From Burkholderiales bacterium (GTDB taxonomy: Bacteria > Pseudomonadota > Gammaproteobacteria > Burkholderiales > Burkholderiaceae_C): a DNA stretch of 64,000 nt. Below are positions 47,435 through 55,931 of the stretch, piece after piece. How positions within the stretch are numbered: the first letter of the stretch is position 1; every line of letters starts with the position of its first letter. The stretch lies in contig JAIXKR010000086.1 in NCBI GenBank assembly GCA_026932235.1, positions 40,599-104,598 of the forward strand. Direction: 5' to 3'. Made by a program: the position numbers and the translations under genes. Below the pieces are notes generated by a model. It worked only from the letters and a program-made list of their open reading frames with translations. It had not been told where the DNA came from and ran no database searches.

Positions 47435-48058
47435 ATGTTGTCGCCCCTTGGCGCGATTCCCAACCGGCGCCTTCTGGGCAAGCTGCTGGTGATCGTCGCG
47501 CTGATGTTCGCCTTCGGCTACGCGCTGGTGCCGATGTACCGCGCGATCTGCCAGGTACTGGGAATCAACGTGCTCTCGATCACCGAGCAGCGCACGCAGT
47601 CATGGCTGGGCCTGGCGGGCTCGGCGCGTAACACGCAGGTCGACAGCACGCGCACGATCACCGTCGAGTTCGACGCCAACGCGCGCGGGCCCTGGGACTT
47701 CAAGCCGGCCCAGCGCTCGCTGCAGGTGCACCCGGGCCAGATGACGACAGTGATGTACGAGTTCAGGAACGTCCAGAACCGTACCATGTCCGCGCAGGCG
47801 ATCCCGAGCTACGCGCCGCGCCAGGCGCAGCCGCACTTCAACAAGCTCGAGTGCTTCTGCTTCAGCGAGTACACGCTGGCGCCGGGCGAGAGCAAGCAGT
47901 GGCCGGTGGTGTTCGTCATCGACCCGCGCCTGCCCAAGGACGTGACGACGATCACGCTCTCCTACACCTTCTTCGAGGTCGGCGGCAAGGTTCCGGCGGC
48001 GCCGGCCGGCGCGCTCGGACGCAGCGCTGCGCTGGCCGATCGGGGAGGAAAGGCGTGA
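47435..48058 (+). CDS. ctaG: cytochrome c oxidase assembly protein CtaG/Cox11
   Basis: Cox11 inserts copper into the CuB site of subunit I. The 207-residue product has one N-terminal membrane helix (VIVALMFAFGYALVPMYRAI), then a periplasmic immunoglobulin-like domain with copper-binding CFCF in FNKLECFCFSEYTLAPGE. PMYRAICQVLGINVLS, with its further cysteine, is conserved. Length fits the family. The stop overlaps the GTG of the DUF2970 gene by three bases (GTGA). Confidence 0.95.
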   Translation: MLSPLGAIPNRRLLGKLLVIVALMFAFGYALVPMYRAICQVLGINVLSITEQRTQSWLGLAGSARNTQVDSTRTITVEFDANARGPWDFKPAQRSLQVHPGQMTTVMYEFRNVQNRTMSAQAIPSYAPRQAQPHFNKLECFCFSEYTLAPGESKQWPVVFVIDPRLPKDVTTITLSYTFFEVGGKVPAAPAGALGRSAALADRGGKA

Positions 48059-48294
48059 CCGCGCCGCCGCCGCTCGGCGGGCAACTGCCGCCGCGCAAGG
48101 CGACGGCGCTCGAGGCCTTGCGCGCCGTGGTGTGGTCGTTCTGCGGCATCCGCGGCGGTGCGGCCTACGAACAGGACGTGCAGCGCCTGAGTCCGCTGCA
48201 GGTCATCGCCGCGGGAATCGTCGCCGCGCTCGCCTTCATCGGTGCACTGGTCCTGCTGGTGCGCTGGGTGGTGGGCAGCGGCGTGGCCGGGTGA
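48055..48294 (+). CDS. DUF2970 small membrane protein
   Basis: The 79-residue product has a soluble N-terminus (LEALRAVVWSFCGIRGGAAY) and one membrane helix (VIAAGIVAALAFIGALVLLV). This matches DUF2970 proteins located in cox operons of betaproteobacteria, whose role is not known. GTG at 48055 is preceded by a strong GGGGAGGA. Co-transcription with ctaG and coxC is evident from the overlap and the 63-base gap downstream. Confidence 0.8.
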   Translation: MTAPPPLGGQLPPRKATALEALRAVVWSFCGIRGGAAYEQDVQRLSPLQVIAAGIVAALAFIGALVLLVRWVVGSGVAG

Positions 48295-48357
48295 GGGCCG
48301 GCCGGGACCTCTCACTCCAAGCGCAATCACTCGAACCGACCCAGGAGACTTCTTCCG

Positions 48358-49242
48358 ATGTCAGCCGCAACGAAAGCGGGCAGCGCGCCCTACTACTTCG
48401 TCCCGTCGCCGTCGCGCTTCCCGGTGCAGGCGGCATTCGGCCTGCTGCTGGCCATCGTCGGCGCGAGCGCGTGGTTCAACGACTACGCATGGGGTCGATG
48501 GGTGTGCTTCGCCGGCATGGCGGTGTGGCTGGCGGTGCTCTACCAGTGGTTCGGGCAGGCGATCCGCGAGAGCGAGGGCGGGCTCTACTCCGAGCGCATC
48601 GACCTCTCCTACCGCTGGAGCATGAGCTGGTTCATCTTCTCGGAGGTGATGTTCTTCGCCTCCTTCTTCGGCGCGCTGTACTACGCCCGCGTGCATACGC
48701 TGCCGATGCTGGGCGACATCGACCACCAGCTCCTGTGGCCCGACTTCAAGGCCATCTGGCCCAGCGCCGGCGGCGGACACACGGCGTCGCCGACGAACAC
48801 GGTCGAGCCCTTCGCGACGATGGGCCCGTTCTGGCTGCCGACGATCAACACCGCGCTGCTGCTGACCTCGGGCGTCACGCTGACCATCGCGCATCACGCG
48901 CTCATCGACAACCGCCGCGGCACGACGGTTTTCTGGATGTGGATCACGGTGATCCTGGGCGCGACCTTCCTGTGCGTGCAGGCCTACGAGTATGTCCACG
49001 CCTACCGCGACCTCAACCTCAAGCTCAGCTCGGGGATCTACGGCTCGACCTTCTTCATGCTCACCGGCTTCCACGGCTTCCACGTCTTCGTGGGCATGTT
49101 GATGCTGCTGTTCATCACGCTGCGGCTGATGAAGGGGCACTTCACCCCGACGCGGCACTTCGGCTTCGAGGGCGCGGCCTGGTACTGGCACTTCGTCGAC
49201 GTCGTCTGGCTGGGCCTGTACATGCTCGTGTACTGGCTCTGA
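48358..49242 (+). CDS. coxC: cytochrome c oxidase subunit III
   Basis: The 294-residue subunit has seven membrane segments and the subunit III signatures WFIFSEVMFFASFFGALYYA, LLLTSGVTLTIAHHAL, QAYEYVHAYRD and HGFHVFVGMLMLLFI, ending FEGAAWYWHFVDVVWLGLYM. Subunit III stabilises proton pumping by subunit I. ATG at 48358 follows AGGAG about ten bases upstream. Confidence 0.97.
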   Translation: MSAATKAGSAPYYFVPSPSRFPVQAAFGLLLAIVGASAWFNDYAWGRWVCFAGMAVWLAVLYQWFGQAIRESEGGLYSERIDLSYRWSMSWFIFSEVMFFASFFGALYYARVHTLPMLGDIDHQLLWPDFKAIWPSAGGGHTASPTNTVEPFATMGPFWLPTINTALLLTSGVTLTIAHHALIDNRRGTTVFWMWITVILGATFLCVQAYEYVHAYRDLNLKLSSGIYGSTFFMLTGFHGFHVFVGMLMLLFITLRLMKGHFTPTRHFGFEGAAWYWHFVDVVWLGLYMLVYWL

Positions 49243-49258
49243 CGCCAGGGGCTCTGCC

Positions 49259-49480
49259 TCAGCGGCCCATCGGCAGCCCGGTGGGCGCGATCCAGCCCAT
49301 CTTCCACGCCAGCAGAACGAGCAGGAAGACCGCCACCGACAAGCCCACGCGCAGCGCCAGCGCGTGCGCCATGCGGCGCTCGGCGGCGGCGCCCTCGGGC
49401 CGCTTGCGCAGCATGAAGACGCCGGCGCCGGCCAGCGCCGCGACCACCAGCGCGAGCATCAGCACGATGACGATCTTCAT
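49259..49480 (-). CDS. twin-transmembrane DUF2909-like small protein
   Basis: The 73-residue product has two membrane helices (IVIVLMLALVVAALAGAGVF and VGLSVAVFLLVLLAWKMGWI) joined by a basic loop (RKRPEGAAAERRMAHALALR). This is the twin-transmembrane pattern of DUF2909 proteins found in proteobacterial cox loci. It is the only gene of the locus on the minus strand, sitting between coxC and surf1. ATG at 49480 begins the first helix; the open frame upstream is antisense to surf1. Its function is unknown. Confidence 0.75.
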   Translation of the reverse strand: MKIVIVLMLALVVAALAGAGVFMLRKRPEGAAAERRMAHALALRVGLSVAVFLLVLLAWKMGWIAPTGLPMGR

Positions 49481-49528
49481 GGCGTCGAGCGTACCGCATC
49501 GGCCCGCGCGCGCAGACGTGCACCCGGG

Positions 49529-50242
49529 ATGAGCGCGCGCGAGAGCGTCTTGCTCACGGCCGTGCTGCTGCTGGCAGCGCTCACCGCGGGCCTCGGCGTG
49601 TGGCAACTCGGACGGGCGGCGCAGAAGACGGAGCTCGAGCAGATGCGCGAAGCGCGCGCGCAGCTGCCGCCGCTGCCGGGCGAAGCCTTCGCCGCAGCCG
49701 AGCAGCCCGACGCCGCTTGGTGGCAGCGGCGGGCCGTCTTCGAGGGTCGCTGGCTGCAAGCCGAGACGGTCTACCTCGACAACCGGCCGATGAATGGCCG
49801 TCCAGGCTTCTACGTCGTCACGCCGCTGCTGCTGGACGACGGCCGCGCCGTGCTGGTGCAGCGGGGCTGGCTGCCGCGCGACGCGCAGGAGCGCACGCGC
49901 ATCGCCGCCTACGACACCGCGGCGACGCGGCTGCGCGTGGCCGGGCATATCGCCCCCGAGTTCGCGCGCCTGTACGAGCTGGGCGGAGCGGGCACCGGGG
50001 CCATCCGGCAGAATCTGGACTTGACGTCCTACGCCCGCGAGACGCGTCGACGGCTGTTGCCGCTGGTGCTCGTGCAGGACGAGGGCGACGACGACGGCCT
50101 GCTGCGCCAATGGCCGCGGGCCGCCTCCGACGTGCACAGGAATTATGGCTATGCGCTGCAGTGGTTCGGCCTGTGCGCGCTGGTGATCGGTCTGTATGTC
50201 TGGTTTCGAATCATCCAACCGCGACGCCGCGCCGGCCGTTGA
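49529..50242 (+). CDS. SURF1 family cytochrome oxidase biogenesis protein
   Basis: SURF1 (Shy1) helps insert haem a into subunit I. The 237-residue product has the two flanking membrane helices (LLTAVLLLAALTAGLGVWQL and ALQWFGLCALVIGLYVWF) and the periplasmic domain with GLGVWQLGRAAQKTEL, NRPMNGRPGFYVVTPLLL, LVQRGWLPRDAQ and the C-terminal NYGYALQWFGL. Its end overlaps the next gene by 47 bases. Confidence 0.93.
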   Translation: MSARESVLLTAVLLLAALTAGLGVWQLGRAAQKTELEQMREARAQLPPLPGEAFAAAEQPDAAWWQRRAVFEGRWLQAETVYLDNRPMNGRPGFYVVTPLLLDDGRAVLVQRGWLPRDAQERTRIAAYDTAATRLRVAGHIAPEFARLYELGGAGTGAIRQNLDLTSYARETRRRLLPLVLVQDEGDDDGLLRQWPRAASDVHRNYGYALQWFGLCALVIGLYVWFRIIQPRRRAGR

Positions 50243-50897
50243 TCCGCTGGCCTTGACGGTCTACGAACTCGACGGGTCGCGCAGCAGGGAGGATCAGCGC
50301 CGCGTGCGCAGCGGCCGCATCAAGCTGCTGCTGGTGCTGCTCGTGTGCGCGCTGCCGGTCATCGCCTCCTACTTCACCTACTACGTCGTCCGGCCGCAAG
50401 GACGCACCAACTACGGCACGCTGATCGAGCCCTCGCGTGCCCTGCCGGACGTCACCCTGACCGCGCTCGACGGTGCGCGCGTGCCGCTGTCCTCGCTGCG
50501 CGGGCAGTGGCTGCTGCTGGCCGTCGGCGCGGCGTCGTGCGACGCGCCTTGCGAGGCACGGCTCTATGCCCAGCGCCAGTTGCGCGAAATGCTCGGGCGC
50601 GAGCGCGAGCGGCTGGACAAGGTGTGGCTGGTGACCGACGGCGGCATGCCCGGCGCCGCGCTGCAGCAGGCGCTGCGGGCGGAGCCTGCGGTCACGGTGC
50701 TGCGCTACCCCGAAGACGAGCTGGCGCGCTGGCTCGCAGCCGAGCCCGGGCGCGCACTGCAGGAACACCTGTACCTCGTCGATCCGGTCGGGCAGTGGAT
50801 GATGCGCTTCCCGGTCGATTTCGACCCTTCCAAGGTCAAGCGCGACATCGATCGGCTGTTGCGCGCGTCCGCGGCCTGGGATCGCCCCGGGCGCTGA
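50196..50897 (+). CDS. SCO-like thioredoxin-fold membrane protein of the cox locus
   Basis: The 233-residue product has a cytoplasmic N-terminus, one membrane helix (LLLVLLVCALPVIASYFTYY) and a periplasmic domain resembling the SCO/peroxiredoxin fold: ALPDVTLTALDGARVPLSSL, then GQWLLLAVGAASCDAPCEAR with a CxxxC pair at the SCO metal-site position. HLYLVDPVGQWMMRFPVDFD matches the C-terminal SCO strand, but the usual SCO histidine is not evident. It may handle copper or reduce the CuA cysteines. I know this unnamed gene from the same place, between surf1 and the haem A/O synthase genes, in Burkholderiales. The start lies within surf1. Confidence 0.75.
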   Translation: MSGFESSNRDAAPAVDPLALTVYELDGSRSREDQRRVRSGRIKLLLVLLVCALPVIASYFTYYVVRPQGRTNYGTLIEPSRALPDVTLTALDGARVPLSSLRGQWLLLAVGAASCDAPCEARLYAQRQLREMLGRERERLDKVWLVTDGGMPGAALQQALRAEPAVTVLRYPEDELARWLAAEPGRALQEHLYLVDPVGQWMMRFPVDFDPSKVKRDIDRLLRASAAWDRPGR

Positions 50898-50942
50898 GCC
50901 GCCACGGGAAGCACGCGCTCCGCGCCCTTGAACCGCCACCCG

Positions 50943-51860
50943 ATGAGCACTGCCGCCACCGCTTCTGCTGCCCCGGCGTCGCGCCTTGCCCAGTACTACG
51001 CGCTGACCAAGCCGCGCGTGGTGCAGCTGATCGTCTTCTGCGCCGTCATCGGCATGCTCCTGGCCGAGCCCGGCGTGCCAGACTTCGCGCTGCTCGTGCC
51101 GGCGACGATCGGCATCTGGCTCGTCGCCGGCGCCGCGGCCGCGTTCAACTGCCTCGTCGAGCAGCACATCGACGCGCGCATGCAGCGCACGGCCTGGCGA
51201 CCCACCGCCAAGGGCGAGTTGAGCCCCGCACAGGCGCTGCTCTTCTCGGCGCTGCTGTGCGCGCTGGGCAGCGCGATCCTGTGGCGGTGGGTCAATCCGC
51301 TGACGATGGCGCTGACCTTCGCCACCTTCATCGGCTACGCCGTCATCTATACGGTGGTGCTGAAGCCGCTGACGCCGCAGAACATCGTCATCGGCGGCGC
51401 CTCGGGCGCCATGCCGCCGGTGCTGGGCTGGGCGGCGATGACCGGCGAGGTCGGCGGCAAGGCGCTGATGCTCTTCCTCATCATCTTCCTGTGGACGCCG
51501 CCGCACTTCTGGGCGCTGGCGCTCTACCGCGCCGAGGACTACCGCAAGGCCGGGCTGCCGATGCTGCCGGTGACGCACGGTTCGGAGTTCACGCGGCTGC
51601 AGGTGCTGCTCTACACCGTGCTGCTTTTCGCCGCCTCGCTGCTGCCCTTCGTCTACCGGCAGAGCGGCTGGATCTACCTCGCCGCGGCCGCGCTGCTGGG
51701 CCTGCGCTTCATCCAGTACGCTTGGCACCTCTGGCGCGACTACAGCGATGGCCTCGCGCGGCAGACCTTCCGCTTCTCCATCTGGCATCTCTCGCTGATT
51801 TTCGCGGCGCTCCTGCTGGACCACTATCTCGAGCCATGGCTTCACCGACTCGTCGCCTGA
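50943..51860 (+). CDS. ctaB: protoheme IX farnesyltransferase (haem O synthase)
   Basis: CtaB attaches a farnesyl group to haem B, giving haem O. The 305-residue prenyltransferase has [20 protein letters not shown], the first Asp-rich motif [35 protein letters not shown] and the second region [20 protein letters not shown]. About nine membrane helices are expected. ATG at 50943 was chosen over an in-frame TTG at 50928. The usual neighbour ctaA (cox15, haem A synthase) is missing: only 45 bases separate this gene from the SCO-like gene. Confidence 0.96.
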   Translation: MSTAATASAAPASRLAQYYALTKPRVVQLIVFCAVIGMLLAEPGVPDFALLVPATIGIWLVAGAAAAFNCLVEQHIDARMQRTAWRPTAKGELSPAQALLFSALLCALGSAILWRWVNPLTMALTFATFIGYAVIYTVVLKPLTPQNIVIGGASGAMPPVLGWAAMTGEVGGKALMLFLIIFLWTPPHFWALALYRAEDYRKAGLPMLPVTHGSEFTRLQVLLYTVLLFAASLLPFVYRQSGWIYLAAAALLGLRFIQYAWHLWRDYSDGLARQTFRFSIWHLSLIFAALLLDHYLEPWLHRLVA

Positions 51861-52450
51861 TCCTTGCCACTGCCGCGGCGAGCGCGCTGCTCGCCGCCTG
51901 CGACCGCCCGGGCGGAGGCGACAAGCCCCGGTTCCAGGGCGTGGACATCACCGGAGCCGATTTCGGGCAGCAGCTCGCGCTGCACGACGGCGACGGCAAG
52001 CTCTACACGCTGGCCGATTTCAAGGGCAAGGTCGTCGTGCTCTTCTTCGGCTATACGCAGTGCCCCGACGTCTGCCCGACGACGCTGCTGGAGCTGGCCG
52101 AGGTGCGCAAGCTGCTCGGCGCCGACGGCCAGCGCGTGCAGGGCGTGTTCGTGAGCCTCGATCCCGAGCGCGACACGCCCGAGGTGCTCAAGGCCTACGT
52201 GGCCAGCTTCGGCGCCGACTTCATCGGCCTGCGCGGCAGCGAGGAGGAAACGCGCGCCGCCGCCAAGGAGTTCAAGATCTTCTACAGCAAGGTGCCGGGC
52301 AAGACCGAGAACAGCTACACCGTCGACCACACCGCGGGCTCGTACGTCCTCGATGCGCAAGGGCGCATCCGCCTCCTCGAGCGCTACGCGATCGGCGCGG
52401 ACAAGCTCGCCGCGGACCTGAAGATCCTGCTCGCCGAAGGGGCGAGCTGA
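51836..52450 (+). CDS. SCO1/SenC family copper chaperone lipoprotein
   Basis: The 204-residue product carries a lipoprotein signal (lipobox LLAAC, Cys about 22) and a thioredoxin-fold domain with the copper-binding set CPDVCPTTL and the distal histidine in [16 protein letters not shown] proteins deliver copper to the CuA site of CoxB or keep its cysteines reduced. Its ATG lies within the end of ctaB (25-base overlap). It is the last gene of the cox line and convergent with rpoH. Confidence 0.94.
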   Translation: MASPTRRLILATAAASALLAACDRPGGGDKPRFQGVDITGADFGQQLALHDGDGKLYTLADFKGKVVVLFFGYTQCPDVCPTTLLELAEVRKLLGADGQRVQGVFVSLDPERDTPEVLKAYVASFGADFIGLRGSEEETRAAAKEFKIFYSKVPGKTENSYTVDHTAGSYVLDAQGRIRLLERYAIGADKLAADLKILLAEGAS

Positions 52451-52522
52451 TCGGCGCTCCGGAAGGCGCGCCGAGGCCCTCCGACGACGTGCGGCAGAGC
52501 GGCCGCGTGCCCGTCGGGCCTT

Positions 52523-53452
52523 TCAGGCCGCAACCGCCTCCAGCGCCTTGCGCATCTTCTTCATCGCCGCGACCTCGATCTGGCGGATGCGCTCGGCCGA
52601 GACGCCGTATTCGGCGGCCAGCTCGTGCAGCGTCATGCCGCCGCTGCCGTCGTCGTTGACGGCCAGCCAGCGCTGCTCGACGATGCGCCGGCTGCGCGCA
52701 TCCAGCGCCTGCAGCGCCTGCACGATGCCGTCGCTGGCCAGCCAGTCGCGCTGCCGTGCTTCGAGCGCCCGCGTCGGCTCGTGCGTCTCGTCGGCAAGGT
52801 AGGCGATGGGGGCGAAGCTCTCCTCGCCGTCGTCGCCGGTCTGCGGTTCGAGCGCGACGTCGCCGCCGGCCAGCCGCGTCTCCATCTCGACGACCTCGGC
52901 GGGCTTCACCGCCAGCTCGGCGGCCACGGCCTCGATCTCGGCTGCGGTGAGCGTGCTGCGGTGCGTTTGCCCGTCGGCGCCCTCGCCCTTGAAGCCCTGC
53001 TTCATCGAGCGCAGGTTGAAGAAGAGCTTGCGCTGCGCCTTGGTCGTGGCGACCTTGACCATGCGCCAGTTCTTCAGGATGTACTCGTGGATCTCGGCCT
53101 TGATCCAGTGCAGCGCGTAGCTCACCAGGCGCACGCCCTGGTCGGGATCGAAGCGCTTCACCGCCTTCATGAGGCCGACGTTGCCTTCCTGGATCAGATC
53201 CCCCTGCGGCAGACCGTAGCCCAGGTACTGGCGCGAGATCGACACCACGAGGCGCAGGTGCGAGAGCACCAGCCGCCCCGCAGCCTCGATGTCGCCGTGC
53301 TGCTGCAGCCGGCGGCCCAGATCGGCTTCCTCGCCCGCGCTGAGCATCGGCAGGCGGTTGACGGCCGAGATGTAGGCGTCCAGATTGCCGAGTGATGGCA
53401 CCAGCGCCCAGGGGTCGCGCAGCGTCAGAGCAGTCGATGAGGTGTGGTTCAT
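52523..53452 (-). CDS. rpoH: RNA polymerase sigma-32 (heat-shock) factor
   Basis: The 309-residue sigma factor has region 2 (HLRLVVSISRQYLGYGLPQG, QEGNVGLMKAVKRFDPDQGV, LVSYALHWIKAEIHEYILKN), the RpoH box QRKLFFNLRSMKQGF that marks sigma-32, and region 4 with the helix-turn-helix TLHELAAEYGVSAERIRQIE. It directs transcription of chaperone and protease genes. ATG at 53452 gives the family N-terminus; an upstream in-frame TTG at 53467 is the alternative. A perfect CIRCE operator lies in the leader, 40 bases upstream of the ATG, so transcription is probably also controlled by the HrcA repressor. Confidence 0.97.
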   Translation of the reverse strand: MNHTSSTALTLRDPWALVPSLGNLDAYISAVNRLPMLSAGEEADLGRRLQQHGDIEAAGRLVLSHLRLVVSISRQYLGYGLPQGDLIQEGNVGLMKAVKRFDPDQGVRLVSYALHWIKAEIHEYILKNWRMVKVATTKAQRKLFFNLRSMKQGFKGEGADGQTHRSTLTAAEIEAVAAELAVKPAEVVEMETRLAGGDVALEPQTGDDGEESFAPIAYLADETHEPTRALEARQRDWLASDGIVQALQALDARSRRIVEQRWLAVNDDGSGGMTLHELAAEYGVSAERIRQIEVAAMKKMRKALEAVAA

Positions 53453-53492
53453 GTCCCTTGGGATCAAGAGGCAGCCTTGAAGTTCCGGAATG

Positions 53493-53519
53493 TTAGCACT
53501 CTCGGTCTTCGAGTGCTAA
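53493..53519. promoter_or_regulatory. CIRCE element (HrcA operator) in the rpoH leader
   Basis: TTAGCACTC (53493-53501), a 9-base spacer, and GAGTGCTAA (53511-53519) match the CIRCE consensus with no mismatch in either half-site. It lies 40 bases before the rpoH ATG and just downstream of the predicted rpoH promoter, the usual position for HrcA repression. Confidence 0.92.
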
Positions 53520-53546
53520 GAATCTCGGTCGATGCGCTCCATACCT

Positions 53547-53576
53547 CTTGTACGTGCGCGCTTACATCTGATGCAA
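53547..53576 (-). promoter_or_regulatory. predicted promoter of rpoH
   Basis: Reading on the minus strand, TTGCAT (53576-53571) and TACAAG (53552-53547) are separated by 18 bases, a fair sigma-70-like promoter. The start point would be near 53540, so CIRCE would occupy roughly +20 to +47. Confidence 0.5.
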
Positions 53577-53579
53577 GGC

Positions 53580-54656
53580 TCAGTCAGCAGCTTCGACATG
53601 CCGCGCCAGCGCCTGGCCCAGGGTGGTGGTGTCGGCGTCGCCGCCCAGGTCCGGCGTGCGCGGCCCGTCGCGCAGGACGATCTCGATCGCGCGCAGAATG
53701 GCGTCGTGGGCCTCGCGGTGGCCCAGGAAGTCCAGCATCATCGCCGCGCTCCAGACCATGGCCACGGGGTTGGCGATGTTGCGGCCGTAGATGTCAGGGG
53801 CCGAGCCGTGCACCGGCTCGAACAGGCTCGGGAAGCGGCGCTCGGGGTTGAGGTTGGCGCTGGGCGCGATGCCGATGGTGCCGGTGCAGGCCGGTCCCAG
53901 GTCGGAGAGGATGTCGCCGAAGAGGTTGGTCGCCGCGACGACGTCGAAGCGCTGCGGCTGCAGCACGAAGCGCGCGGCGAGGATGTCGATGTGCTGCTTG
54001 TCCCAGCCCACGTCCGGGTGGCGTGCCGCGGCCTCGGCGGTGCGTTCGTCCCACCAGGGCATGCTGATCGCGATGCCGTTGCTCTTCGTCGCCACGGTCA
54101 CGTGCCGGCGCGCGCGCTTGCGCGCAAGCTCGAACGCGAAGTTCAGCAGTCGCTCGCTTCCCGTGCGAGTGAACACGGACTCCTGCAGGACGAATTCGCG
54201 CTCGGTGCCGGCGAACATCACGCCGCCCACCGTGCTGTATTCGCCTTCGGTGTTTTCGCGCACGATCAGCATGTCGATGTCGCCGGCGCGGCGCCCCGCC
54301 AGCGGACACGGCACACCGTCGAAGAGCCTTGCCGGGCGCAGGTTGACGTACTGGTCGAATTCGCGCCGGAACTTCAGCAGGCTGCCCCAGAGCGAGACGT
54401 GGTCGGGCACCGTCGCCGGCCAGCCCACGGCCCCGAAGAGCAGGGCGTCCATGCCCTGCAGTTGCGCTTTCCAGTCGTCGGGCATCATCTGCCCCGTCCG
54501 TGCGTACCAGTCGCAACTCGCCCAGGCGATCGGCGTCACCTCGAGCGCGATGCCGAAGCGCCGCGCCGCCACGTCGAGCACGCGCAAGCCCTCGGGCATG
54601 ACCTCCTTGCCGATGCCGTCGCCGGGGATGACGGCGATGCGGTGGGGTCTGTTCAT
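53580..54656 (-). CDS. tartrate / D-malate dehydrogenase (decarboxylating) family protein
   Basis: This 358-residue enzyme belongs to the isocitrate/isopropylmalate dehydrogenase family: IAVIPGDGIGKEVMPEGLRV, LLIVRENTEGEYSTVGGVMF, and the metal aspartates in LFGDILSDLGPACTGTIGIA, followed by FEPVHGSAPDIYGRNIANPV. The pattern SVFTRTGSERLLNFAFELAR and the 355-residue size fit tartrate/D-malate dehydrogenases (TtuC/DmlA) better than LeuB, and no leu genes are near. It would oxidise D-malate, tartrate or a similar hydroxy acid with NAD+. It lies 13 bases downstream of ychF on the same strand. Confidence 0.88.
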   Translation of the reverse strand: MNRPHRIAVIPGDGIGKEVMPEGLRVLDVAARRFGIALEVTPIAWASCDWYARTGQMMPDDWKAQLQGMDALLFGAVGWPATVPDHVSLWGSLLKFRREFDQYVNLRPARLFDGVPCPLAGRRAGDIDMLIVRENTEGEYSTVGGVMFAGTEREFVLQESVFTRTGSERLLNFAFELARKRARRHVTVATKSNGIAISMPWWDERTAEAAARHPDVGWDKQHIDILAARFVLQPQRFDVVAATNLFGDILSDLGPACTGTIGIAPSANLNPERRFPSLFEPVHGSAPDIYGRNIANPVAMVWSAAMMLDFLGHREAHDAILRAIEIVLRDGPRTPDLGGDADTTTLGQALARHVEAAD

Positions 54657-54669
54657 CGCCGCACCACCG

Positions 54670-55764
54670 TCAGACGTTGAAGAGGAAGTTCATCACGTCG
54701 CCGTCCTTCACGACGTACTCCTTGCCTTCGGCGCGCATGCGGCCGGCGTCCTTGGCGCCTTGCTCGCCGCCGTGGGCGATGAAGTCGTCGAAGGCGATGG
54801 TCTGCGCGCGGATGAAGCCGCGCTCGAAGTCGGTGTGGATCACGCCCGCGGCCTGCGGCGCGGTATCGCCGGCGTGGATCGTCCAGGCGCGCACTTCCTT
54901 GACGCCGGCGGTGAAGTAGGTCTGCAGGCCCAGCAGCTTGAACGCGGCGCGGATCAGGCGGGCGAGGCCCGGCTCCTCCTGCCCCATCTCGGCCAGGAAC
55001 AGCGCCCGGTCCTCTTCGGAGAGGTCGGCCAGCTCCGCCTCGGTCTTGGCGCAGATCGCGACCACGGGCGCGTTCTGCGCGGCGGCGTAGGCCTGCAGGC
55101 GGTCGAGCAGCGGGTTGTTCTCGAACCCGTCCTCGCTGACGTTGGCGACGAACATCGCCGGCTTGGCGGTGATCAGGCACAGGGGCCTGAGCACCGCCAG
55201 CTCTTCCTTGCTGAAATCGATCGAGCGCACGGGCCGCGCCTCGTTGAGCGCCGCCTCGCACTTCTGCAGCACGTCGACGAGGCGCTGCGCCTCCTTGTCG
55301 CCGCCGGCCTTGGCCACCTTGGTGTAGCGCGCCAGGCTCTTCTCGACGGTGGCCAGGTCCGCCAGGCAGAGCTCGGTCTGGATGACCTCGATGTCGGCCA
55401 CCGGGTCGACGCGGCCGGCGACGTGCACGACGTTGTCGTCCTCGAAGCAGCGCACGACGTTGACGATGGCGTCGGTCTCGCGGATGTGGCTCAGGAACTG
55501 GTTGCCCAGGCCCTCGCCCTTGCTCGCCCCGGCCACCAGGCCGGCGATGTCGACGAACTCGACGATCGCCGGCACGATGCGCTCGGGCTTGACGATGGCC
55601 GCCAGCTGCGCCAGCCGCGGGTCGGGGAGCTCGACCACGCCGACGTTGGGCTCGATGGTGCAGAAGGGGTAGTTCTCGGCCGCGATGCCGGCCTGGGTCA
55701 GAGCGTTGAAGAGGGTGGACTTGCCGACGTTGGGCAGGCCCACGATGCCGCACTTGAGGCTCAT
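54670..55764 (-). CDS. ychF: redox-regulated ATPase YchF
   Basis: YchF (Ola1) is a universally conserved P-loop ATPase of the Obg group that binds ribosomes. The 364-residue product has [39 protein letters not shown], the NxxE-type specificity region that favours ATP, and a C-terminal TGS domain ([36 protein letters not shown]). Length is that of the family (363). It is transcribed together with the downstream dehydrogenase gene. Confidence 0.97.
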   Translation of the reverse strand: MSLKCGIVGLPNVGKSTLFNALTQAGIAAENYPFCTIEPNVGVVELPDPRLAQLAAIVKPERIVPAIVEFVDIAGLVAGASKGEGLGNQFLSHIRETDAIVNVVRCFEDDNVVHVAGRVDPVADIEVIQTELCLADLATVEKSLARYTKVAKAGGDKEAQRLVDVLQKCEAALNEARPVRSIDFSKEELAVLRPLCLITAKPAMFVANVSEDGFENNPLLDRLQAYAAAQNAPVVAICAKTEAELADLSEEDRALFLAEMGQEEPGLARLIRAAFKLLGLQTYFTAGVKEVRAWTIHAGDTAPQAAGVIHTDFERGFIRAQTIAFDDFIAHGGEQGAKDAGRMRAEGKEYVVKDGDVMNFLFNV

Positions 55765-55931
55765 GGCGTGCTTTCGCGGGGATGCGCGCGGGGACGGTGG
55801 AGGAGGGCGCCGATTGTCCTACAGCGTTCCTTCGTTCCCCGGTGAGCGCCCCGGGGTGCCGACCCGGGCGCAAGGGCGCTGCGGCGCGTCTACCATCGCC
55901 TCACATCACGAAGCTGCGTTGCGGGAGCACC

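Noticed and set aside
45532-47481. 649-codon open frame antisense to ctaD
   Set aside because: It mirrors the membrane protein on the other strand as a His/Arg/Glu-rich chain with no family features.
52505-52530. Short GC stem followed by CTTTC near the end of rpoH, as terminator of the cox locus
   Set aside because: The stem is only 4-5 bp with a 1-3 base loop and overlaps rpoH coding sequence; too weak to call.
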